Positions 23,216 to 34,400 of a stretch of DNA of 64,000 bases are shown here, in pieces. The stretch is from Corythucha ciliata (Eukaryota; Arthropoda; Insecta; Hemiptera; Tingidae). Within the stretch, counting starts at the first letter, position 1. Each line of letters begins with the position of its first letter. Made by a program: the position numbers and the translations under genes. The notes under the pieces were generated by a model that saw only the letters and a program-made list of their open reading frames with translations, did no database searches and had not been told where the DNA came from. Location of the stretch: the NCBI GenBank assembly GCA_038030265.1, contig CM075940.1, forward strand, positions 9,114,001 to 9,178,000, read 5' to 3'.

Positions 23216-26200
23216 TCGGAATAGGGTCTGATGTAAGCATACTGGGTGATTGCCGGGATACTCAGCTCAAATAGTAATACAGCGGCCTCAGAGAACGATC
23301 CTGGCCACGGTTCAACGGTTCCAACTTAGTTGACAAACACACTAAGGTGTGACCTTGCCAACCGACGAATTCCCATTGACATGAGGGATGTGTGCAGTGA
23401 CGGGATGAGAGGAGGGGGGGCGCAGGGCTGGCAAGGACTGTAAAATTCACCTTCTTGTACTATCACTTATCATACATATAGTATAGCAACCTGACAAAAT
23501 GTCTGTCACTTCATTAAAGTGTGGCTATAAACGACACTTGAATTTATTCGCGTTCATTGCCTTCCCTTATTGAAATAAAATTTTCTTTCGTGTCGTTTCA
23601 AAAACAGTCTGATAAAATTCTGTTTATCACGGACTTGAATTTCTTATTTTTGAAATTTGCTGAATAATGAAATACGATGGAAATCATTCGTGTGGCCCTT
23701 CGTGCAAAACTTTCAAGAGTATTTCATTTCCAAGGACATTCGGAAGTGCTATCAAAAAATAACAATTCCCTTACTTGATTTGTCTTGAAAATTTTAACGT
23801 TCAGGGGACACGTTCAGTTTAAGAATTGAACAGAGACGCTATATGACCATTTTTGTGAGGGCAGGGAGTTCTTACATTTCTTTAAAAGGACTAAAATGGG
23901 CATCGATGTTTTAGGACAAATTAGAATTATAGTGAGCTGGCATGCTATTTTTCCGCGTTCCTTGTTAATTTCTTTAAAAGATCGTGGCGAAGAAAAAAAA
24001 AATACGTTGGGAGCATGTTCTGGATCGATATTTAAACTCGGGGAAGGAAGTTGTGCCCGAGGGATGAGAAACAATTCAGGAAACGGGTGAAATTCTGAGA
24101 TATGTAAAGGAATGAGAAACATATGTAAACATATCGTATAACGTGGAACAGTGAACATAGTTCCCGATAGACTCTAGGGGGCTCCCTCGCTTTTCTCCTT
24201 CACCTGTGGTATGTCAAGTATGTAATCCTCCTTGGCAATGCTTTGTCCAAGAGTATAGCTCGAAAACAGGAGGGGAAACAATAAAAATAATTAGTCTGAA
24301 AAGTGGCAAAAAGTGATAGAGTGGCGGGAGGGGGAGTGAGTTTTAATTTGAGATGTCTTGTTAAAGAAAAAAAAAAGGGCTGCAAGTATTGTACGCCGTG
24401 CCTCTTAGGCAGCGCCTATGGCTAGTAGTTCTAAGTGGACTGCAAATATGCAGCCGCCTTGTTTCTAATTATTCTTGCACGCCGAAGAACCCTTATAGAA
24501 GAGGCCTCTTTGTTCTTTTTTCGATATACCCGAGCAGCACGATAATGAGCTCTCTAATATCCCCTTAGGTACGAACAATAACAATTATTTCTTCTTCTCC
24601 TTTTCACACTTTCACATTTCTTTCAAGACAGCTCTCTTTTACCTTGACGGAGAGGGAAGTAATGATTGTTCAGATTGGTATAAAGACACGGATGATGAGG
24701 GTGATTTTTATAAGAGACAACCCCCCCTCTCCGCCTCAATTCATCTCATCCTCACACCAGAAGTTCTTTTTTTCAATGAACTACTTTTTTTTTTGAAAGA
24801 GTCTCGTTTTCATTTCTCCCTTCTATATAAATTATTTAATTCAATAGGGTTTTCCCCTCTCGAAATCGGCCATTTTTCCTAGCTGTGAACAAAGGTCAAG
24901 TGATAAAAATGTACTGTTCAGAAATCGGCAAAAGAATAAGTCGCGAAGAGGGGAAGGCGGTTCGGGCAATGGCCAGTGAGCTTACACACTCCAATGCAAA
25001 TGCCCTTTTCCGAGTGCTCTTTTCTTTCCTTCCCATTTGTCCAGAGCCAAATGTCGGATTCACCAGGATAGAAGGTCAGACCTTACGTTCCAAATATCAA
25101 TTCTATAAACAATGACTCCTTTTCTATTTTTTTTTTTCTGACACGCATCTGAATATGTTTGAAAAGAAGAAAAAAACCTTTAAACTCAATTGATTCATCG
25201 TCTTTTTTCAGACGGTTCCCTTATAAAGGCTCAAGAATATAAAAAAAAGCTGTTGCACAACATTGGTTTCAAAATGCGGTAAGTGAGATGGATTAGGCTC
25301 GCTTTTAATTCAAAAAAATTCTGGCGTGTTTTTTGAGAGACGAAAAGAAGACGACACAGAATCGTCCCATTCCTTCTTTTTTTCCGAATCCTTCCCAAAA
25401 ACCCATCACCGAGCTCTATAACCCTTTGTTCATCAGCGATTCTGTCATTTAACATCTTTGAGACGCGCGATTTGTCATGAGCCCATTCCGCAAGACAAAG
25501 CCCCGCCGTAATAAGGGAGACAAAAGGGAACGAAATGGATTCCGATTTACTAAAACAATCCTCCGCTATTTACGAGAGAGAGGGAGCGAGTGAGAGCGTG
25601 AGAGTGGTGTCAGAAGAAAGAAGAACAAGAAATACACGGGAGGCGTTCAGAAAAACGAAAAATCCTCGTCGGCGAATATTAAAAATCGATTGAGCGTGGT
25701 TGAAAGTATTAGACGAGGTTGAGTTAGAGCTGGGAAGGCGTTCAAGGTTGTTATTTCCTTTAGCAATTAGAGGGACTAATTATCAATTCAATTGCTCACA
25801 GATGCGTAACGGGCCCACTAGCGTGGAACCATAACGCATCTAGCGTTGGAGTTCAACAGCAAATACGTATAGTTTATAACTTTCGCATGTGGTTAATACG
25901 AGTGAGTCGTGTAAGAAAATTAAATTCTTCTTATCGTTTTGTAACTCAGTTTGAAGTACTTGTTGAGCGAAATACTAACGGCTGATGGTGATGTAGAGGG
26001 GGAGGGGGGCTTCATCTACCAACACACGTAATAGATACAAAGAATAGGAACGGAAGAATTGTGGGAATCCTTCTTTTGAGACTATACAGCGTCTTCCGTG
26101 AGAGTCATACAAAAATTAGGACCTCTGAATTCAATTAAATAATAATTATTTTCGCGACGCAAATATCCATACTCTCTTCTCTTATCATCCTCTCTTTATC

Positions 26201-27030
26201 CCTTTCGATTACGGAAATCTGAAGGGAGAGAAAAGGGTAAAAGTGATTGAAGACCTTGGGACCTAGAAAACGAATACAAATAAGAGCAAAGGCACTAAAC
26301 AAACGGTATACTGTATTTAGGATGCTCCAAATTAAATGGATTTTCGTCGTTCACGAGCCATCGTAATTCCAGAGTCTCTTCAAACTGAAATATCATGATT
26401 GGATGGAAAGATTGAAGGAGGAAGATTAGGTTGAAGTGGGTTCAGAGGGCGGGGTCTTCAGTGGGAAAGAAAAACATTTTTTTTTTTTTTTTTTAAAAAG
26501 AGAGATTCGACAAGTTCCAGTTCAATCTAAACATTGAATTTCGACAAGAATAAGGTGTTTTTTTTAGCGTACATCAAACTTTTTTTGTGTTGTTCGTTCC
26601 CCCACGCTCCAAAGGTTGACTTAATTGGTATACCGCGCCGATTGCACTAGGATTTTTCCCCACCGGAAGCTACTGAAATATCCGGTTATTCGACTGTCAT
26701 TCATGGCGTCTTCGAAAAGTCAAAATCCAATAAAAAGCGGGTTAAAATGTTAATCATCGTGGAGGGGGGGGGGGTCAGTTTGCGGTCAAATTCGGGGATG
26801 ACCTTGACTCAACAGCGCCTGCATTACCCCATGAACCGATATTAGATGGTGGGGGGGGGATAAGTGTTTCGCGATCTTTCTCGACTCAGGAGAGGCTCAG
26901 CGAGGTCCAAGAGCCTTGAGGGTTTTCCTTATACGCCTCAGGGCTTTCGATCGCGAGACCGAAAATCTTGAGTTCACACAAAAGTGCCCACACAAAATGC
27001 CACTTCTGCATGCGTAAATCGACTTCTTCT
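23216..27030. other. Non-coding stretch with one candidate exon
   Basis: AT-rich, low in repeats. Apart from the candidate exon at 25212-25278 it holds only T and G runs (26477, 26763, 26851) and a GA-rich tract near 25575-25605. Confidence 0.5.
25212..25278 (+). CDS. Candidate internal exon, protein not recognised
   Basis: This 67-nt segment lies between a strong acceptor (cgtcttttttcag) and a consensus donor (GCG/GTAAGT). Only the frame that needs one nucleotide from a preceding exon is open; it gives GSLIKAQEYKKKLLHNIGFK. It does not join directly to 21948-22016, so an exon ending in phase 1 would be needed between them. One option is 24881-24972, after the tttttcctag acceptor and ending at CCA/GTGAGC, but its own start phase does not fit the 22016 end. 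Coding status is unproven. Confidence 0.22.
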
Positions 27031-27137
27031 GTCGAACAGTTGAAATATTGAACACTTCAAATATCGGCTCATTTTCAACTGTTCAACATAAATTCTTGTC
27101 GAACAGTTGAAAATGAGTATGTGTCGAACAGTTGAAA
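27031..27137. repeat. GTCGAACAGTTGAAA repeats with a 17-bp perfect hairpin
   Basis: The 15-mer GTCGAACAGTTGAAA occurs at 27031, 27098 and 27123. CTCATTTTCAACTGTTC (27068-27084) is the exact reverse complement of 27101-27117, with a 16-nt loop. The cluster ends about 100 bp left of the hAT-like element. Confidence 0.75.
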
Positions 27138-27469
27138 TGTCGTACAGTTAAAACATTCCGATGAACAAAGTTAAAATTAGAGGTAGCTATTGCTAAAAGA
27201 TGGGCGAAATAACGACAGTTTGTATAGTCAAGGCAGTGGCGGATCTAAGGGAGGGGCCGCATGGGCCATGGCCCCTCCCTTGGAGTCAAGGTCACTTTGC
27301 GCAAAAAAAATCATCAAAACCTTATCCAGGAGGGGTGATCACCTCTAGTTTTAGGAGGGTCATTTTCTCAGAGGCCCGAGGGTCAAGGTTCTCGTGAGAT
27401 GCAAAGTTATTTAAGGGGAAAACTCTCGCGAATTGACGCGGGAAAATTGACGTTAAATGCCGCCACATC

Positions 27470-27570
27470 AAGGGCAAACTTCGGTGGAAGGTGACGCCAA
27501 GGGCAAACTTCGGTGGAAGGTGACGCCAAGGGCAAACTTCGGTGGAAGGTGACGCCAAGGGCAAACTTTA
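27470..27570. repeat. 29-bp tandem repeat, three perfect units plus a partial one
   Basis: The unit contains aagggcaaacttcggtgg followed by aaggtgacgcc. Unit starts are at 27470, 27499, 27528 and 27557, exactly 29 bp apart, with no differences visible between the complete units. Related degenerate copies continue on both sides (about 27400-27770). It lies inside the hAT-like element. The perfect homogeneity points to recent expansion. Confidence 0.85.
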
Positions 27571-27779
27571 AGCGAAACGTCACATTGTGAGGAAAAAAAA
27601 CTCTTTCGAAAGGCCGCGGCACAACGAATAAACCACGCAAAATGCCCCACGGCGGACAAAACGCAACATCCGAGCAAACACTCACGTGAATCGCCAGATT
27701 CAAGGAAACATTTTCGTGAAATGGCGCGTCAAGGGAAGCAAATACACAAAATGCTTCACCAAGAGCAATGTTAAGGTGA

Positions 27780-28875
27780 CATATTGTCCATTTATGAAAA
27801 ACCTCGTTGGTTTCACGAAAAAATTGTCAATTGTTCACAACGAAATTGTCTTATTTATGAGAAAACTTTCAATTTTATAAAACATTTTAAGCTTATGAGC
27901 ATAATGGTTGATTTTATGAGGAAATTTCCAGTCTACAAAGTGTCAATTTGATGAGTACATCTTCAGTTTAATAAGGAAATATTCAATTTTATTAAGAAAA
28001 TGACATATTTTATGAGGCATTGTCAATATAACGAGAAAACTGCCCTTTTTGAATGAATTTCCAATTTGTTAGGAAATTGTTAGTTCGAATTGGAAATTGT
28101 TAATTTCAAGAGAATTTGTCAATTTCACGAGGAAATCGTCATTTTTATTAACGCATTATCAATTTAATTAAAAACTTGTCAATTTGAAGCAGAAATTGTC
28201 AATTTGACGTAGAAATTGTCAATTTAACGAGGAAATTGTGACTTATCCACAAGCGTAATTTTTTGTCCTTGGAACTTTTCAATTTTGCCCTATGACTCGA
28301 TGGGCAATTGCCCTTTCGGTGATTATTGTTAATGAAGTAACTGCGGTGATCGTTTCGAAATTATCAATTTTATGGGGAAATCGTCAATTTTATGAGGTAA
28401 TTGTCCATTTTAAGAGGAAATTGTCACTTTTATGAGAAAAGAGTCAATTTTACAGGGAAATAATATATTTTATGGGGAAATTGTGTATTTTATGAGGAAA
28501 TTGTCAATTTTATAAGGAAATCGTGAATTTTATGAGGAAATTGTATGTTTATGAGGAAATTGTCAATTTTATGAGGAAATTGTCAATTTTGAAAGGAAAT
28601 CCTCACTTTTATGAGGAAATTGTAAATTTTGTGAGGAAATAATAAATTTTATGGGGGAATTGTCTATTTTACGAGGAAAATGACCACTTTACCGGGAAAT
28701 CGTCAATTTTATCATGAAATTGTCTATTTCATGAGTAAATCGTCAATTTTATAATTAAATTGTATATTTTATGAGGAAATTGAACATTTCATGAGGAAAT
28801 AATCAATTTTTTAGAGAAATTGCCTATTTTGTGAGGAAATAGTCAATTTTTATAAGGAAATTGTCAATTTTGTGG
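27780..28875. repeat. 20-bp AT-rich minisatellite (gaggaaattgtcaatttt unit)
   Basis: The unit is close to gaggaaattgtcaattttat, repeated dozens of times with substitutions and small indels. The register is clearest from 28340 to 28875. A non-repetitive gap lies at about 28250-28340. Each good unit contains the near-palindrome AAATTG-T-CAATTT. It makes up most of the hAT-like element. Confidence 0.85.
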
Positions 28876-29535
28876 GTAGTTGTTGAATGTTGCTGTTTTT
28901 TTTTTTTTTTTTTTTACTTTTCCGGCCTTTGGGTTTCCTCAATTTTCCGATCTTTCAATTATCAGAGATTGAGAACTCCATCTGTCCAGCAATTGTGTGA
29001 CGTGTGGTGGTAGGGAAGAGGGCCGGATGGAGTCATAATAATATGGCCCCCTCCTTAAGCCAACTCTAGATCCGTGCCTGAGTCAAAGGCCAGATCTAAG
29101 AGGTGAATCGATATAGTTACCGGTTGAAATTCCCTGTTTTGTGACAAAATAATTAGTCCAAGATGCTAAAATTGCTCGTGTATTCGGTCTCTAAGCTTGT
29201 ATCTCCACATTTTGCGGCTAAGTTGACGGTTTTCCAAGTATCAGTTTGTGCTTTGTGAGGTAAATTTCGCAATTTCTGATCGTATTGGCGAGTTCCTGAT
29301 GATAAATGGGACGCTATACTGACATTTTTGAGACATTTTTTCAAAGTGGGTTGGGAGTCCCTCGAACCATGGTGTGTCCTGAAGCTACAAGATACGTAGA
29401 TTTGTTCAATTTTAAATTTTGGCCACAATCGCGAAAACCACCTATGGGCTAAATGAGCCGGTTTGTGGTGTGTTGTGGGGTTTGGGGGTGCTGGGTAGTT
29501 GACCTTTTTCGGCCTATTCATACTCTAAATAGGGT

Positions 29536-29975
29536 GAAAATGAGCGTTTCTTACAGACGTCGTTGGTTATGGTATATGTCCGGTTTTTTCTTTATTAAGT
29601 AGGTATAGCCAAGCGAGGCCCATCCACAGTTGAGGCTCATTCTTGATGGCCTTCGGGCCTCTTGATTGCTTGACCGCCGCCGTACATGGAAAAATAGCTG
29701 TGTGTCCTCGAAAACTGGCAGAGATGACGCAGACGCAGTCTAGAACGCCAGAATCCCCTCCTCGTTTGAACAAAAATGCGTTTACATTTTAAATTCTCCT
29801 GTTTTTTATACTCGCGGGAAACGCAGTTTTGTCAAACTTGGAATTTTGTTAATTTTTGCTAACACTGTCCAAGCGTCTAGTGGCAAATTTGGCGATTCTT
29901 GTGGAATTCTTTTTCAAGGTGTTTCGATTCGAGCCGTACGCGTCTTATGAGTCATTCGGACAATAAATGGTCTAT
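29536..29975 (+). repeat. Family M copy
   Basis: Block 1 (gaaaatgagcgtttc, then gtcgttggtt) is at 29536-29572. The gcagttttgtcaaacttgg block is at about 29823, and the caaggtgtttcgattcgagcc block at about 29915, followed by ttcggacaataaatgg. It lies between the hAT-like element and the 30-kb minisatellite array. Confidence 0.5.
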
Positions 29976-30054
29976 TGACCTTGTAAGGTGTGCGTGCGTG
30001 TGCTCCTGATCGAAGACCCACGCACCAACGCCTCATCATGAGGTCCAAGAAGCC

Positions 30055-30480
30055 TCTTTAAAAAAAACAATTTCGCGGACTTTTGGCCCTTTAAGAAACA
30101 AATTTTGCTAAATGGGCACTTTAAAAAAAAAAACAATATCGCGGTGTTTCCATCCCAAAAAAAAACATTTTTCGGGATTTCCACACCGGAAAAGCCAATT
30201 TTGTGGGTTTGGACCGTTATAAAAAACCAATTCTGTGGGCTCGGTTCCTTAAAAAAACTAATTTCGTGGGGTTTTCTGTTCAAAAACCGATTTCGCGGGG
30301 TCTCCTTGCCAAAATAAACAATTTCGCGGGGTTTCCACGCCAAAAAAAAAACAATTGCCTCGTGTTTGTCTAATTCCAAATTAAAAGTCACGCTTTTGGG
30401 ATTGTCAAAATATCTATTTCGCGGGTTTAGCTCCTAAAAAATCCAATTTCACGTCCTTGGCTCTTTAAAAAACAAATGTT
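30055..30480 (+). repeat. 30-bp minisatellite family, forward array
   Basis: About a dozen copies of a unit near aaaaacaatttcgcggggtt plus a variable spacer, such as 'tccacgccaaaa' or 'ggctctttaaaa'. The copies are better conserved than those at 5.8 kb. Confidence 0.8.
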
Positions 30481-31189
30481 GACGTGATGGCTCAAGTTCA
30501 CCCAAAGACCGCGAATTTCCAGAAGGCAACCCCGACCATCTATCACCATTGAATCCGCAAAGTTTTCATTGTTACCGCGTTCAGCTAATTTCAGTTTTCC
30601 CCGACCTTCATCAGTCGCCTCCCTCGCCCAGTGCCGAAATAACATTTTCACTACCTTCGTCGGAATTTATAACGTGGCGGTGAAATGCCGGTTGTACGGA
30701 TTCTGTCACTGCGAAGAACTAGCGATTTTATAAGTTGATGAGTTATATATAATGCAACTGTGTAGCTCTAAAATGGTTCCTTTTTTCGTCTTTTGAGGTG
30801 AAATTGATGATACGGTTAAATTCACCCCTACAATAGATAAAAATAGTTTATAAGGTTGGTTTCACCATTAAAAACGACTCAAGAGAAAGAGTTCAAAGGG
30901 CTTTCCAAAGATGTTCTCTTTAACAGTCACCGCCTAGACGGGTACTTAATTTTCGAACAATAGGCGAATAGATTAACAGAGTCAAGGAGGATGGGTAGAA
31001 GCACTGTAAGGGCCTCCTAACAATGTAAATGTTGTTAAATTAGTAACTCAGGGCAGATAGGGACCACTCTCAAACACGAAAAGGCATCAAACATTAAGAA
31101 GATGCAATGAATTTGCGGTCTTGTTGAAGGCTCTCCAACTCGGCAATTACTTTCATAATTTGGTGCGCGGTTACATTTCGAGAAAATAA

Positions 31190-31450
31190 TTACCTATAAA
31201 TTTATACCACCCCCACCACTCCTCCATTTCCACCATTTGTGTAATTGCTATCCCGGATCTTGGATGAATCTTATTAGATTTTTAGGCGGGCAATAGAAGT
31301 CGAGGTGACGGTTTTAATCAAGGTCATAATTGAGGCAAGTGACAATTGGGTTTCGCCGTTTCCAATTACCTGGTTGGCTTAAGGTTAATCAAGATAATGA
31401 TAAGAGACTGTGACTCCAATGACGAGACTTGTAAACCTTCTGCGGTTGAA
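31190..31450 (+). promoter_or_regulatory. Candidate enhancer with FTZ-F1-type site
   Basis: TCAAGGTCA at 31318-31326 is an exact match to the FTZ-F1/SF-1/ERR half-site. Around it lie ATAATTGA, TGACAATTG, CCAATTACC, GGTTAATCAAGATAATG and GATAAGAGA words of homeodomain and GATA type. The stretch lacks the homopolymer runs and repeats of its surroundings. It is about 10 kb upstream of the Cut start. Enhancer function is inference from motif content only. Confidence 0.25.
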
Positions 31451-34400
31451 GAGGATGGGATTCGAGACGGAATCACGAGCTTAATTTTTTAATAAGTCAT
31501 TTTAAGACAAGAACAACTAATTTAAAATGTACGTTTGTGGTCGGTAGGATGGGAAGGCAAAGCTGATTTGGATGAAAACATTTTTTTTTTTTTTTCAAAG
31601 TTGGAAGGCACCCCCTCTATAATACGCTTTTTTTTTCAGAATGAAGGGCCTCTTTGGTAATCCGTCTAAAACAATGCCACCCCCTTCCCCTCCACTACAT
31701 AATACCCCTTGTTGCCATCTAGCAAGGTGCTTCGTTTCACCCACTCATATTTTTCCTCTCCTTGTGGCAAACAATAAATTGTTCTCCCATGAATTTATTA
31801 TCAGGCAATAAAATTCCACGTCTTCTTCGTTTACTCGTATTGATAAAAGAAAGAGGAAAAAGATACGTTTTGAATCGCTTAAACGTTCCATTATAATAAA
31901 AATGTTCGAAAAATGTAGCTCATCGGCATTCCAAAGCTTTAGCAAACAACTTTAAAGCCCACTAAACAATGTTACTTCACGTTTCATCGAAAATCAAGTT
32001 TTCTTTATTTCTGTTTTTATTCTTTTGATGAATAAAATCGCAAAGAAATAGGCCCGGAAGTAGACGTAAACATTAAAGCGCAAAGTTCAAGATGGGTTGA
32101 AAGTTGAATGAGGTATCTAACAAGAGGAAATAGTTTGAAGTGAGACAAATGTGACACGGGTCCTCTGGGGTAGTGATTTCCATTCAAGCTGTTGCCTTCA
32201 TTTACCCTCCCACCGCACTGTTAATTCACCGTCATTAATAATTCAGCTAAACCAAGTTTATTGTACATTTAACCCAAAACCGCACACACTCTGAAACATT
32301 TTTTTTTTTTCTGATGTATTATAAGCCGACAAAAATCAAATCGCTATAATCTCACCCATAAATGTACAATTTTTATTGTTATTATTGCTTTTTTTTTTTC
32401 AAACTCAAAAACGTTTTCCGACGTTAATTTCAAGCTCGCAAAGGCAATGGGGCGTGCACATATTGCTAATGACTTTTATGATCCGGCTCGGACTCCGCTA
32501 ATGCCTTTTATAGCCGTACCAACTCTCGATCAATCGAAGTAATTCTTACCTCTCGGAACAACTGTCTTTAATGATGTTCCAAAAGGTTTTTTTTTCTTTT
32601 TTTTTAACCTTTTCGCCCTGATCTCAATTAGTCAACCCTGAAGGGATATTTTAACGCATTTTTTTCTCATTTTTTTTTTTATATACATTTTTACAACACT
32701 CAAAACCAGAATCAGATAGAGGAGGAACACAAAGGAGTGATAAGCGGGGGACCCCACATGAGTATAAACATTGGTTTTAAGATTGAAATGGTTTGTTGGA
32801 CTGGTTATGGAGGGGGGGGGGGTTAAAGGGCCGTGAGGAAATCCGGCCGGTTGTAAAAATGCAGGTGAGCAAAGCTTTAACCGTTTTAACTTCCTTTTGG
32901 GGCTCATCTAGAAAAAAAAAAGCTTAAGGTGACACCCTGACAGACGGAGTGGCGCGTTCATGCAAATGTGATTATAACGGTGAGATTATTCACTACAGCG
33001 TCATTTTTCGATGATTTTTGTAATAGTCGCCGCGGGAATCTAGTGCCCTCCCTATTAGTTTTATGGGATAAGTCACCAGTTTATGGGCTAAACATGACGT
33101 TTTCGGGCATTAGTGACTAAATTTGGGGGCTTTTTTGTTTTCTGGGTGCTCAAATGCGCTTGTTTTGATTCAATCATCGGATTCAATGTCACAACAAAAC
33201 CCAAATAACTAGATTAGAATTTTAATTATCCAAAAAAATTGGTGCCAGCTTCAAGGGGAAACTCTCTATATTTACAACAAGTGTTGTCCTTGTCTAAATT
33301 CAGATATTTTCAATTTATTATGAAAAGAGGAAACGCCGAAGGTCTTGGAATCGAAAATAAAGCTGTATCATTGTCAGTAGAGTGGCAAAACTTGGTGAAT
33401 TGAATAAATGCGCTTGCATTAATCTTCATTTCTGAATTAAGCGCTCTGCTGAAAGATAGTTGGCAGTGAAGTAGAATGAATTGAAATCGCGACAGAGGCT
33501 AAGTTTAAGAAAAAGGAGGAGGACTCCCCGGAGTCAGCTGTTGTTAGTTTTCAATGTCGTTGATCTATATTTAATGCTGCAGACACTGCATGGAGCGCAA
33601 AAGGGATTTTAAAATATTTTAAAGGAATGTGGGAGTCTCTATTTTGGAATGAAGCAACAAACGGAGACGGGCGAATCTTCCCTTTTTGGAAGAAGGTACC
33701 TGTCACGCATGAGCCGTTCATTTCGGGAGAGAGAAAAAAAATGAACGGAAAGAAGGGGGTCATTAGAGTCTCGCTACACTAAGTCTTAAAGTTATAATTA
33801 GAGAAGAAGTCGCATATGTCAGACCCAGCTTGGTCAGAGCCGAGCTCCGATCCATTGAACCGAGTACAAATAATTGGCTTGTCACTAACTTCCTTTCCTA
33901 TTGTTTCAAATTACAATCAACTCTGATAAAAGGTAAAGCGGAAGCTCTTATCGGATTCAAATTGAACCGGAAACTGTCCCACCACCCCCTTTCCCATCAA
34001 TCCACCGCTGATCACTCGAAAACGTCGAGTGCAAACCTGACAATCTTATTCATCTCTACTTGTTGCTTCGTTTTACACTCTTTATCCGTTTTTTTTCTTG
34101 TTTTTTTTTGGCAAACTCAAAGAAAACATCAAAAAATTGTCGATATTGCGTAATATCGAACTCTCAGGATTTAAAAAAAAAAAAACTCAAAACAAAACGT
34201 TTTTGTAACATCTGGGAAACTAAAACACTGTTCGCACGTTCCTCCTCTCGTTCAAGGTAGAACAATCAATTCAATCAAGCCTAATCACGGGAACTTATTC
34301 ATTCCCTCAAGACCCCCGTTTTTATAAACAGTGTGATTATTAAAGAGATCAGATTGCTCATTTTTTTCTCTCTCAATGGCTATCGTTCAGGCTGATTCAA

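Larger units (their letters stand above)
27234..29080. mobile_element. hAT-like non-autonomous DNA transposon filled with minisatellites
   Basis: The left end reads CAGTGGCGGATCTAAGG and the reverse complement of the right end reads CAGGCACGGATCTAGAG. The first 14 bases agree at 11 positions, and both ends continue into a G-run followed by GGCC. The flanks carry a near-perfect 8-9 bp duplication: AGTCAAGG at 27226-27233 and AGTCAAAGG at 29081-29089. A CAGTGGCG-type terminus with an 8-bp duplication is typical of the hAT superfamily. A 12-bp perfect inverted repeat (27247-27258 with 27270-27281) forms a subterminal hairpin. The interior has no transposase reading frame. It holds a 29-bp array, then about 1.1 kb of a 20-bp array, then a poly-T tract (28896-28915). 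Confidence 0.7.
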
